A stretch of DNA of 64,000 nt. It comes from Nocardia beijingensis NBRC 16342. Its GTDB lineage: Bacteria; Actinomycetota; Actinomycetes; Mycobacteriales; Mycobacteriaceae. The notes beneath the pieces are model-generated. The model was not told where the DNA came from. It did no database searches and saw only the letters and a list, made by a program, of their open reading frames with translations. Positions 17,588 through 25,319 of the stretch are shown piece after piece. The stretch lies in the NCBI RefSeq assembly GCF_001612785.1, contig NZ_BDBC01000029.1, forward strand, positions 124,001 through 188,000, read 5' to 3'. The translations under genes were made by a program, and so were the position numbers. Each line of letters starts with the position of its first letter. Position 1 is the stretch's first letter.

Positions 17588-17810
17588 CATTGACCGTTCG
17601 CGAAAATCTTGCGCCGATCGGGACGCTCTGGCATTCTGTCCTGTTCGGCTCGACCGAGCCACCCGGAACGGGTGTAGACACCATCGAGGCTGCCCGCCGG
17701 GGTTGGCGCGAGGGGTGGACATCGAGACGCGGCGCAGACGTTTCGATGACCATATCCATCCCCGCGGGCAGATTCGCTCGGGCGCGATGCGCGATCCGGA
17801 CGCGATCGGG

Positions 17811-17816
17811 TAGCGT
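17811..17816 (+). promoter_or_regulatory. Possible -10 box (TAGCGT) of the SMC-like gene
   Basis: TAGCGT occurs 78 bp upstream of ATG 17894 and matches the TANNNT element seen before several other genes here. No -35 is clear. Confidence 0.3.
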
Positions 17817-17893
17817 TTCGCACAGCTTCGACAAGGCGCCGCACACGGGGTCGGAGGACGTGGTGCGGCTCGATGGTGGAGGGGATTTTTCGC

Positions 17894-20338
17894 ATGCGCC
17901 TGGATCCCGACGCTGTCCAGGCCGCCGGTTCCGCGGACGCGCCGCTGCGGCTCTCGGAGGTGGTGGCCAGGCGCCTGGCCGAAGATCCAGCGGTCACACC
18001 GTCGGTCACGCGGACCGTGTTGCGCGCACTCGGCGCCGCCGAATCGGACGACGCGTCAACGGCTTTCGATCACTCCGGAATCTTCCTCAGCGCCATCCGG
18101 GTGTGCGGCTTCCGCGGCATCGGCCCGGAGACCACGTTGCAACTGCCGCCCGGCCCCGGCCTCACGCTCGTGGTCGGCCGCAACGGCAGCGGCAAATCCA
18201 GTTTCGCCGAGGCCGCGGAGCTGGCCATGACCGGAGGCAACCGCCGGTGGGACGGTCGCTCGGCGGCGTGGCGGGAAGGCTGGCGCAACCTGCACGACGG
18301 CACGGCCGCCCGCATCGAGCTCGACTTGCTCACCGCGGGCGCGGCGCCGCGCCTCACCATCGCCAAGGAATGGGCGGCCGACGCCGACCTGCCGGACGCG
18401 CACTGGACCCAGCGGTTTCCGCCCGAGCCGCCGACGGAGTTCGACGCCGACCGCTGGGCCGCCCAGCTCGAGCTCTACCGCCCCTTCCTGTCCTACAGCG
18501 AACTCGGCGCGCTGGTGGACGGGAAGCCGAGCGACCTGTTCGACGCGCTGCACCAGCTGCTCGGCCTCGACGAACTCACCCTGGCGCAGGAACGGATCCG
18601 GATGCGCCGCCTCGAGCTGGAACGCGCCGTGCGGGATTCGCGTCAGGAACGCCTGGAGCTGCTCGAACTGCTCGCGTCGGTGGCCGACGACCGGGCGGTG
18701 CGGGTCGCCGGGCTGCTGCGGCCCGCCCAGCCGGATCTGGCCGCCGTCGCCCGGGAAGTGCTCGGCGCGGTGGACGACCCGGCCGGACCGGACGGTCTGC
18801 GCGCGATCGTGCGGCTCGCGCTGCCCGAGAACACCGAAGTGGAGGCGGTGGCCACCCGGCTGGAGGAGTGGGGCGCGGCGCTCGCCGCGGGAGCTACCGC
18901 CGACGCCGAAGCCGATCTGCGCCTGCTCGAACTGCTGCGCAAGGCACGGGAACATCAGGCGGCGAGCGGGCCGTGCCCGTGCCCTGTGTGCGGCGGCGGC
19001 GCACTCGACGCGGCGTGGGCGCGGGAGACCGATGCGGCCATCGAGCGGCTGAGCGCCCGGGTGGACGCGCTCACCACCGCCAGGGTCGAACTCGGCAAGG
19101 CCGTGCGCGCCGCGCGGGCGCTCCCCGACCTCGTTCCCGCCGAGCTGGATTTCGACCCGCGCAATCCGCCGTCGGTGGACACCACGGCGGTGCGCGAGGC
19201 ATGGGCCGAGTGGGCCGCGTTGACCACCACCGAATACACCGATGACCTGCCCGCCCGGCTGCGCGCCGCGCACGCCCGGCTGGTCGGCGAACTCGACCTG
19301 CTGCAACAGGGCACGCGCAAGGAACTCGACCGCCTGGACGAGGTGTGGACGCCGCTGGTGCCGCGGATCGTGGCCTGGCTGGAAGGGGCGCGTGAGGTGG
19401 CCGCGCACGCGCCGGAGCTGCGCACGGTGAAGAAGGCCGAGGACTGGCTGAAGTCGGCCACCGCAGGCCTGCGCGGCGAGCGCATGACCCCGCTGGAGAC
19501 GACGGCCAGGTGGGTGTGGCGCACGCTGCGGCAGCAGAGCAACGTCGAACTGGGCGCGATCCGTCTGCAAGGCAACGCGGGCACCGCGCGCCGCGTGCTG
19601 CTCGACGTGACCGTCGACGAGGTGGACGGCGCCGCGCTCGGCGTGATGAGCCAGGGCGAGCTGCACGCGCTCGGCCTCTCGCTGTTCCTGCCGCGCGCCA
19701 CGGTGGAGCAGAGCCCGTTCCGCTTCGTCATGATCGACGACCCGGTGCAGGCGATGGACCCGGCCAAGGTGGACGGCCTGGCCCAAGTGCTCGCCACGGT
19801 CGCCTGGAGCAGGCAGGTGGTGGTGTTCACCCACGACGAGCGCCTCGCCGAGGCGGTGCGGCGCATGCAGCTCGACGCGACCGTGCTGGAAGTGCAGCGC
19901 CGCGACCGCTCGGTGGTCGAGGTGCGGGTGTCCAGCGACCCGGTTCGCCGCTACCTCGACGACGCCCGCGCTCTGGTGCGCACCCCGCAGCTGCCCGCGG
20001 CGATCGCCGACGAACTGGTGGCCACGTGCTGCCGCTCCGCGGTGGAGGCGGCCAGCCTGGCCAGGGCGCGGCGCAGCTTGCTCGCCGCGGGCATGGATCA
20101 CCACGAGGTGGAACGCCACATCGATGCCGCGCATTCGACGCGGGCGAAGGTGGCGCTCGCGGTCTTCGGGGTCGGCAGCAGGGTCGACGACTTGAACAAG
20201 AACCTCATCGCGCGCGAAGGACGGTGGGTGGTGGACGCACTGCGCGACGCCACGGCGGGCGCGCACGTTCCGATCGGGCGCGATATGCGCGAGCTGATCG
20301 GTGAGACCGAGAAATTCGTCGCGTGGCTGGCCCGGTGA
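17894..20338 (+). CDS. SMC/RecF-like AAA ATPase with Cys-rich hook motif
   Basis: An ABC-type ATPase of about 814 residues. The head is split: Walker A GRNGSGKSS near residue 95, then helical arms, a small CPCPVC motif about residue 361 at the tip, then signature SQGELHALGLSLF, Walker B FVMIDDPVQAMDP and H-loop VVVFTHDERL. This is the layout of RecN/SMC/Rad50-like ATPases, but with short arms, and the IDDPVQAMD string is typical of AAA proteins in phage-defence operons. About 60 residues precede the head, with a helical LSEVVARRL segment. ATG 17894 is favoured over ATG 17873 because GGTGGAGGGG lies at the right distance. A small HEPN-like gene follows 7 bp downstream, so a nuclease or toxin controlled by this DNA-sensing ATPase is a reasonable inference. 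Confidence 0.85.
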   Translation: MRLDPDAVQAAGSADAPLRLSEVVARRLAEDPAVTPSVTRTVLRALGAAESDDASTAFDHSGIFLSAIRVCGFRGIGPETTLQLPPGPGLTLVVGRNGSGKSSFAEAAELAMTGGNRRWDGRSAAWREGWRNLHDGTAARIELDLLTAGAAPRLTIAKEWAADADLPDAHWTQRFPPEPPTEFDADRWAAQLELYRPFLSYSELGALVDGKPSDLFDALHQLLGLDELTLAQERIRMRRLELERAVRDSRQERLELLELLASVADDRAVRVAGLLRPAQPDLAAVAREVLGAVDDPAGPDGLRAIVRLALPENTEVEAVATRLEEWGAALAAGATADAEADLRLLELLRKAREHQAASGPCPCPVCGGGALDAAWARETDAAIERLSARVDALTTARVELGKAVRAARALPDLVPAELDFDPRNPPSVDTTAVREAWAEWAALTTTEYTDDLPARLRAAHARLVGELDLLQQGTRKELDRLDEVWTPLVPRIVAWLEGAREVAAHAPELRTVKKAEDWLKSATAGLRGERMTPLETTARWVWRTLRQQSNVELGAIRLQGNAGTARRVLLDVTVDEVDGAALGVMSQGELHALGLSLFLPRATVEQSPFRFVMIDDPVQAMDPAKVDGLAQVLATVAWSRQVVVFTHDERLAEAVRRMQLDATVLEVQRRDRSVVEVRVSSDPVRRYLDDARALVRTPQLPAAIADELVATCCRSAVEAASLARARRSLLAAGMDHHEVERHIDAAHSTRAKVALAVFGVGSRVDDLNKNLIAREGRWVVDALRDATAGAHVPIGRDMRELIGETEKFVAWLAR

Positions 20339-20345
20339 GGCGCCG

Positions 20346-20834
20346 ATGACCGGGCGGCGTCGGCCGGTCGGCGCACGCCGTGGACCCGCGGGCGGCGGGC
20401 GCGCGACCCGGCACGGGCAGCGTGGGCGGAACAACGGCGCGCACCGCTCGCACGCGAATCGGCCGTCGGTCGCCGAACGGCTGGAGACCGTCGATCTGCT
20501 GCTCGCCGGATCGGTGACCGCGGCGGGCGGGCTCTGGTCGAGGGCGACGGCCTGGATTCTGCGAATCGCCCTCGAGCAGGCCGTGGACGAACTGTGGCTG
20601 CGGCTGGCCCCCGCGCTGGTCCGCTGTCCGATGCGGGCCCAGCTGATCGCGCTGCGCGCCTTCGCGGGACCGGACGTGGCGGCGCGCGTGGCCGTGCTCT
20701 GGGCCGCGCTGTCGCGCGCGGCCCACCACCACGATTACGAACTCGCTCCCAGCGTCACCGACCTGCGCCGTTGGCGGGAGCAGACCGTCGCCCTGGCCGC
20801 GGACCTCGAGGCCGTGCAGGCGCGCCGGGATTGA
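20346..20834 (+). CDS. HEPN-like small protein paired with the SMC-like ATPase
   Basis: A 162-residue protein. Residues 1-40 are Arg/Gly-rich and probably disordered. From about 41 it is all-helical, with WILRIALEQAVDELWLRLAP and then LWAALSRAAHHHDYELAPS. R124-A-A-H-H-H129 fits the R-x4-6-H motif that forms the active site of HEPN ribonucleases, and it falls in the penultimate helix as expected. The ATPase gene ends 7 bp upstream, so the two are surely co-transcribed. In HEPN-ATPase defence pairs the HEPN protein is the RNA-cutting effector. I recognise the pattern but cannot name the family, and a non-catalytic HEPN role is possible. Confidence 0.6.
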   Translation: MTGRRRPVGARRGPAGGGRATRHGQRGRNNGAHRSHANRPSVAERLETVDLLLAGSVTAAGGLWSRATAWILRIALEQAVDELWLRLAPALVRCPMRAQLIALRAFAGPDVAARVAVLWAALSRAAHHHDYELAPSVTDLRRWREQTVALAADLEAVQARRD

Positions 20835-21053
20835 TTCCGGGTGGGCGCCAGGTCGGCAAGACCGGCGGCGTGAGCGGATCGGCTCGGAAGCGGTGGCGAC
20901 GTGCCTGCGGCGGGCGCCGTTCAGGCCGGAAGGACAATCATTACCCGGAGATGGCGGGAAGCGTGTGCCCACGGAGGCGCCGTGCAGGCCGGACGGGCAA
21001 GGCGTGTGCGGATCAGGAGCAGTGATGGCAGTGGGGTTCGGAAAGGACGCGGC

Positions 21054-21443
21054 ATGAATGCGACGCGGCGATGCCCGTGTGGGCGTGGTGAGGCTTTCGA
21101 CGACTGCTGCGGCCCGGTGCTGAGCGGCGAGCGTCCCGCTCCCACCGCCGAAGCGCTGATGCGCTCGCGCTACACCGCGTTCGCGGTGGGCGACACCGGC
21201 TATCTGCTGCGTTCCTGGCATCCGCGCACCCGCCCGCGCGAGCTGACCCTCGATCCCGCCCAGCGCTGGTTGTTCCTGGAGATCACCGGGACCGAGCGCG
21301 GCGGACTGTTCGACGACAGCGGCACGGTGGAGTTCGTCGCGCACTACCGGGACGCCGACGGCCGCGGCGCCCTGCACGAGACCAGCAGGTTCACCCGAGC
21401 CGACGGCGCCTGGGTCTACCTGGACGGCACGCACGAGGACTGA
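21054..21443 (+). CDS. YchJ family protein with SEC-C zinc motif (UPF0225)
   Basis: A 129-residue protein. It has an N-terminal SEC-C metal-binding motif, CPCGRGEAFDDCC (residues 7-19), followed by the conserved EALMRSRYTAFAVGDTGYLLRSWHPRTRP segment and a small NTF2-like C-terminal domain (FLEITGTERGG, VEFVAHY). Function is unknown; the SEC-C motif binds zinc as in SecA. The ATG at 21054 follows a GGAAAGGACGCGGC leader sequence that also occurs in the repeat spacer near 10.87 kb. It may be read with the SelT-like gene 18 bp downstream or separately, since a TAGCGT box lies between them. Confidence 0.85.
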   Translation: MNATRRCPCGRGEAFDDCCGPVLSGERPAPTAEALMRSRYTAFAVGDTGYLLRSWHPRTRPRELTLDPAQRWLFLEITGTERGGLFDDSGTVEFVAHYRDADGRGALHETSRFTRADGAWVYLDGTHED

Positions 21444-21447
21444 GCGG

Positions 21448-21453
21448 TAGCGT
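21448..21453 (+). promoter_or_regulatory. Possible -10 box (TAGCGT) for the SelT/W/H-like gene
   Basis: TAGCGT ends 8 bp before ATG 21462, and no ribosome-binding site intervenes. That spacing fits a leaderless transcript, which is common in actinobacteria. Confidence 0.45.
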
Positions 21454-21461
21454 CAGCGGGC

Positions 21462-21737
21462 ATGGCACGCGTCGCGATCGAGTACTGCACCCAATGCCGC
21501 TGGCTGTTGCGGGCGAGCTGGATGGCACAGGAGTTGCTCAGCACGTTCGCCACCGACCTGGACGAAGTGGCGCTGCGGCCCGGTTCGGGCGGGGTCTTCC
21601 GGATCACCGTGGACGGCGAACAGATCTGGGAGCGCAAAGCCGACGGCGGATTCCCCGACATCGCGGTGCTGAAGCAGCGGGTGCGCGACCGGGTCGCACC
21701 CGAGCGCGACCTCGGTCACGCCGACCGGCGCGACTGA
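21462..21737 (+). CDS. SelT/SelW/SelH family redox protein (Cys form)
   Basis: A 91-residue thioredoxin-like protein of the Rdx/SelW family. It has the redox motif C9-T-Q-C12 at the tip of the first strand, where eukaryotic homologues have selenocysteine at the second position. Also visible are the family's GSGGVFRITVDGEQIWERKADGGFPD region, with the GGVF and W-x-R-K elements, and a C-terminal LKQRVRDRV helix. It presumably acts as a small thiol oxidoreductase; partner unknown. It is followed tail-to-tail by an FmdB-like zinc-ribbon gene 15 bp away. Confidence 0.85.
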   Translation: MARVAIEYCTQCRWLLRASWMAQELLSTFATDLDEVALRPGSGGVFRITVDGEQIWERKADGGFPDIAVLKQRVRDRVAPERDLGHADRRD

Positions 21738-21752
21738 CACCGCGCCGGAAGC

Positions 21753-21974
21753 TCAACCGCAGCAGCCGCCACCGCAGCAGCCGCCGCCCGCCGGTGGCGC
21801 CGCCGGGGTGGACGCGGGCGCGCCGCCTCGGGAGACGGTGGCGAAGGTGGTCAGCAGTTTGACCGTGTCGTCGTGGCCGATCGGGCAGGTCGCGGGGGCC
21901 GACGACTCCGTCATCGGACGGGAGACCTCGAACGTGTCGCCGCAGCTGCGGCACCGATAGCTGTAACTCGGCAT
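21753..21974 (-). CDS. FmdB-type zinc-ribbon regulatory protein
   Basis: A 73-residue protein. The N-terminal zinc ribbon of the FmdB family (PF09723) has C8-x2-C11 in YRCRSCGDTFEV, then the mid-region CPIGHDDTVKLLTTF. The fold normally binds zinc with four Cys; here the second pair is replaced by a single Cys plus His. It ends in an odd tail, GGGCCGGGCCG, that could bind metal. Function unknown; the name comes from a putative regulator of a formamidase operon. No DNA-binding evidence is visible. Confidence 0.8.
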   Translation of the reverse strand: MPSYSYRCRSCGDTFEVSRPMTESSAPATCPIGHDDTVKLLTTFATVSRGGAPASTPAAPPAGGGCCGGGCCG

Positions 21975-22053
21975 TCGCCCAGTTTAGGGCTTTCGCCGCC
22001 GGTGCGTTCGGATCGGCCTGCGCCAAATTCTTCGCAGCCGCCCGCCGCGTCCG

Positions 22054-22059
22054 TAGCGT
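22054..22059 (+). promoter_or_regulatory. Possible -10 box (TAGCGT) of the ROK gene
   Basis: TAGCGT lies 34 bp before ATG 22094. It also overlaps an in-frame GTG at 22058, which argues against using that GTG as the start. Confidence 0.4.
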
Positions 22060-22093
22060 GGCTGGGCAGCGCGGCGATGAAGAGGTGACGGCG

Positions 22094-23224
22094 ATGGCGG
22101 ACGGCAGCGCGGGAGCGGTACTTCGAGCGTTGCTCGAGCTGGGCCCGGCGCCGCGCAGTTCGATCGCCAGGCACGCGGGCATCTCACCCGCCACGGTGAC
22201 CTGGCAGACGCGCGCGCTGCTCGACGCCGGGCTGATCATCGAGCTCCCGGAGACGGCGGGCGCGTCCGGGATCGGGCGACCGCACAGCCCGCTGGCGCTC
22301 GACACCGCGGGCAATGTGGCCATCGCGGTGCACATCGCGGCCACCCACACCACCGTCGCGCTGGTGGACATCGGCGGCACGCTGCGGCACACGACGAAGG
22401 TGCCGCATCGCACGCACGCTCCGTACGACATCCTGGCCACCGCCGCCGCCGAGGTGTGCCGAGTCCGCGACGACTTCGGCGACCTGCGGATCGTCGGCTT
22501 GGGCGTCGCGACCGGCGGCCGGGTCGACCGCACGGCCGGATCGGTCGTCGACCACGCGTTCCTGCGCTGGCGCGACGTCCCCGTGCGGGAGTATCTCGCC
22601 GCGCGGACCGGGTTGCCGACGCAGCTCGACAGCCACACCAGAGCGCTGATGCACGCCGAGCAGCTGTTCGGCCGCATGGGCGCGACGGCGAGCTCGGTGG
22701 TGTTGTTCGTCGGCAACGTGATCGACGTGGCCATCGCGGTGCACGGGCAGGTGCACTACGGGCCGAGGTCGGGCGCCGGTTCGATCGAGTCGCTGCTCGG
22801 CCTCGGCGCGGGCAAGAGCGCGCAGGGGGATTCCTCGCTGAACGATTACTACTCCGATCACGCGCTCCTCGAGCGCTACGGGTTAGCGTCGACCGTGCCG
22901 GAGCTGGTGGCGGTGGCGGCCGAGAAGACCTCCGTGCGGGACATGTTCCTGGAACGCGCCCGCGTGCTCGGCCGGGTGGTCGCGGCGCTGATCGATCTGC
23001 TCGATCCGGAATCGGTGGTGATCGTCGATCGCGGCCGTCGCATCGGCGGCGTCTCGGAGACGTATCTCGCCGCCGTGCGCGAACATTCGCTGCTGTGCGC
23101 CGACCCGGCCGAACTGGTGGCCTGCTCGTCGTTCGAGGGACGAGTGCTGGAGATGTCCGCGGGCGCGGTGGTGTTGCACGGCCTCTTCCACACCCCGCTG
23201 CGCGCGCTGGAGGCGGCCGTTTGA
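22094..23224 (+). CDS. ROK family transcriptional regulator
   Basis: A 376-residue regulator. Residues 5-55 are a winged helix-turn-helix (LLELGPAPRSSIARHAGISPATVT), and the rest is a ROK (sugar-kinase/NagC-like) domain with the VALVDIGG beta-hairpin and a VIDVAIAVHGQVHYGPRSGAGSIE segment. The CxCGxxGCxE zinc motif of classical ROK kinases and repressors is absent. So it is probably a sensor rather than a kinase, but its ligand is unknown. ATG 22094 has AGAGGTGACGG upstream. It precedes a sulfonate-type importer operon, with a palindrome in the gap (23282-23297), and may control it; that is inference. Confidence 0.8.
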   Translation: MADGSAGAVLRALLELGPAPRSSIARHAGISPATVTWQTRALLDAGLIIELPETAGASGIGRPHSPLALDTAGNVAIAVHIAATHTTVALVDIGGTLRHTTKVPHRTHAPYDILATAAAEVCRVRDDFGDLRIVGLGVATGGRVDRTAGSVVDHAFLRWRDVPVREYLAARTGLPTQLDSHTRALMHAEQLFGRMGATASSVVLFVGNVIDVAIAVHGQVHYGPRSGAGSIESLLGLGAGKSAQGDSSLNDYYSDHALLERYGLASTVPELVAVAAEKTSVRDMFLERARVLGRVVAALIDLLDPESVVIVDRGRRIGGVSETYLAAVREHSLLCADPAELVACSSFEGRVLEMSAGAVVLHGLFHTPLRALEAAV

Positions 23225-23281
23225 CTCCGACTTATTTTAAGTAGAACGAATATTGACGTGCGGCAGTGGTATTCGGGAAAG

Positions 23282-23297
23282 TTCTTTCATGAAAGAA
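23282..23297. promoter_or_regulatory. Perfect 16-bp palindrome upstream of the ABC importer operon
   Basis: TTCTTTCA|TGAAAGAA is a perfect dyad with no spacer, 96 bp upstream of the substrate-binding-protein start and 58 bp after the ROK stop. The flanking 23225-23280 is A+T-rich and likely holds the promoter. It is a good operator candidate for the ROK protein or another regulator. Confidence 0.5.
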
Positions 23298-23392
23298 ACG
23301 CACCGCGCCGTTGCCGGGATCGGATCGCCGCGGCGGTGTTGTCCGGGAGCGAAATATCCCCGACGACACCGGATTCGACCCAGGAAATCACC

Positions 23393-24436
23393 GTGCGCAA
23401 TTCTCTCCGGCGATTGACACTCCTCACCGCCGCCACCGCTCTGCTCGCCGTCTCGTGTGCCACCGATGAGGGTGGCGACACCGATCTGGAATCCGCTCTG
23501 CCGACCACCGTTCCGGCGGGCACCTCGTTGTCGGTGGCGGTCCGCACCACCCGCGTCGCACTGGAAACCTCCGGCGAAATCGCGAAACTGCCGTTCACCG
23601 TGTCGGCCTGGCCCGCCGTTCAGGCCGGTCCCGACGTCATCCAAGCCTTCCGCGGCGGTTCGGTGGACATCGCGACGAACGCGGGCATCCCGCCCATCCA
23701 CGCCCACGCCACCGGCCTGGACGCCAAGATCGTCGGCGTCAAAGTCCGTGACATCCCGAACTATCAGCTGGCCACGGCGCCGGGCGTGAGCGTCAACTCG
23801 ATTCAGGACCTGCGCGGCAAGAAGATCGGCTTCTCGCCCGGTCAGGCCCAGGGCGTCGTGGTGCTGCGCACCCTGCGCGCCGCCGGCATCGGCCTGAACG
23901 AGGTGCAGTTGGTGGAACTGAACAGCCCCCAGTTCCTCACTGCCTTGCAGGGCAAGCAGATCGACGTCGCCCCGCTCGGTGAGCCGTCGCTGACCAAATA
24001 TCTGGACAAGTATCGCGGGCAGGGCGCCACGGCGGTGGCGACGCCCGCGGTGGACGCGCTGAGCGTTCTTTGGGCGCCGACCGCCGTCCTGCGCGACTCC
24101 GCCAAACTCGCCGCCGTCCGGCAATTCGTCGAGTTCTGGGCGCGTGGCGAAGTCTGGGCCTGGGAGCATCCCGAGGAATGGATCTCCTCGTATTACGTGA
24201 AAGATCAGGAAGTGTCCGCCGCGGACGGCCGCCGAATTCTGGAGACCACTCAGAAACCTTATTTCCCGGACAATTGGGACAAGGCGATCGCATGGGAGCA
24301 GGAAACCGTCGACTTGCTCACCGGATCCGGCTTTTTCGGCAAGCCGTTCGACGCGAACGAGTTGTTCGACCGCCGCTTCGAACGAGTCGCCGCCGAGGCG
24401 GTGACCGCGAACTACCGCACCCAGGACAACCGGTGA
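23393..24436 (+). CDS. Aliphatic sulfonate-type ABC transporter substrate-binding lipoprotein
   Basis: Predicted 347-residue lipoprotein. A signal of the type RRLTLLTAATALLAVSC gives a lipidated Cys near residue 23. The mature part is an NMT1/SsuA-like binding protein with the LRGKKIGFSPGQAQG, LNSPQFLTALQGKQIDVAPLGEPSLTKY and WARGEVWAWEHPEEW segments. GTG 23393 is chosen since it gives a normal signal peptide and follows AGGAAA. It starts an operon: binding protein, permease (34 bp downstream), ATPase, LLM monooxygenase and a fused exporter. The system probably imports an organosulfur or similar compound for oxidation by the monooxygenase. Confidence 0.85.
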   Translation: MRNSLRRLTLLTAATALLAVSCATDEGGDTDLESALPTTVPAGTSLSVAVRTTRVALETSGEIAKLPFTVSAWPAVQAGPDVIQAFRGGSVDIATNAGIPPIHAHATGLDAKIVGVKVRDIPNYQLATAPGVSVNSIQDLRGKKIGFSPGQAQGVVVLRTLRAAGIGLNEVQLVELNSPQFLTALQGKQIDVAPLGEPSLTKYLDKYRGQGATAVATPAVDALSVLWAPTAVLRDSAKLAAVRQFVEFWARGEVWAWEHPEEWISSYYVKDQEVSAADGRRILETTQKPYFPDNWDKAIAWEQETVDLLTGSGFFGKPFDANELFDRRFERVAAEAVTANYRTQDNR

Positions 24437-24470
24437 ACCGCCCGAGCGCCCGTAACCGTCAGGAGTCGCC

Positions 24471-25319
24471 ATGACCATCGCACTCACTCGCGCCGTCGCG
24501 GCGCCGCCGTCGCGAACCGACGGCTTCGTCGAACGCAGGCAACTGCGCAGGCTCGGCCTACGCAAGTCCGTGCCGTTCGCCAGGATGCTCGGCGTTGTGG
24601 TCGTTCTCGGCCTCTGGGCGGCGGGCGCGCACTTCGGCTGGCTCGACGAACGCAAGCTGTCGGCGCCGTGGACCGTGCTGGAAACGGGCTGGGACCTGCT
24701 GGTCAACGGCTCGCTGGTGGACAACATCGCCGCCTCCGTCCAGCGCGCAGGCATCGGCCTCGGCATCGGCGTGCTGGTCGGCACCACGCTCGCCCTCGTC
24801 TCGGGCCTTTCCCGGTTCGGCGAGTCGCTGGTGGACGGCCCCATCCAGGTGAAGCGGGCGATCCCGAGCCTCGGCCTGATCCCCCTGATGATCCTCTGGC
24901 TCGGCATCGGCGAATCGTTCAAGATCGTGCTGATCACCCTCGGCGTCGTGATCACCATGTACATCCAGACCCACGCTTCGCTCACCACCATCGATCAGCG
25001 GCTGGTGGAACTGTCGGAGGTGCAGCGGGTTTCCCGGGCGACCTTCATCAGAAAGGTCGTGGTGCCGGGTTCGCTGCCCGGCTTCTTCCTCGGCCTGCGG
25101 CTCTCGGTGACCGGCGCGTGGCTGGCGCTGATCGTGGTCGAATCCGTCAACGCCATCGACGGGCTGGGCAAGATGATGCAGAACGCCCAGAACTACGGCC
25201 AGGCCGACGTGATCCTGGTGGGCCTCGCCGTCTACGGCACGTTCGGTCTGGTGTCCGACGGCGTTATCCGGCTGGTCGAGCGGAAGGTGCTGTCATGGCG
25301 ACGGACGATCGCGGGGTAG
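24471..25319 (+). CDS. ABC transporter permease, SsuC-like
   Basis: A 282-residue integral membrane subunit of the BPD_transp_1 family (PF00528). It has an N-terminal helix (FARMLGVVVVLGLWAAGA), then the family fold of five further helices, and the EAA-type loop QRLVELSEVQRVSRATFIRKVVVPGSLPGFF that contacts the ATPase. This matches SsuC/TauC permeases for sulfonates. ATG 24471 has AGGAG at the right spacing. It overlaps the following ATPase gene by 25 bp, a sign of coupled translation. Confidence 0.88.
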   Translation: MTIALTRAVAAPPSRTDGFVERRQLRRLGLRKSVPFARMLGVVVVLGLWAAGAHFGWLDERKLSAPWTVLETGWDLLVNGSLVDNIAASVQRAGIGLGIGVLVGTTLALVSGLSRFGESLVDGPIQVKRAIPSLGLIPLMILWLGIGESFKIVLITLGVVITMYIQTHASLTTIDQRLVELSEVQRVSRATFIRKVVVPGSLPGFFLGLRLSVTGAWLALIVVESVNAIDGLGKMMQNAQNYGQADVILVGLAVYGTFGLVSDGVIRLVERKVLSWRRTIAG

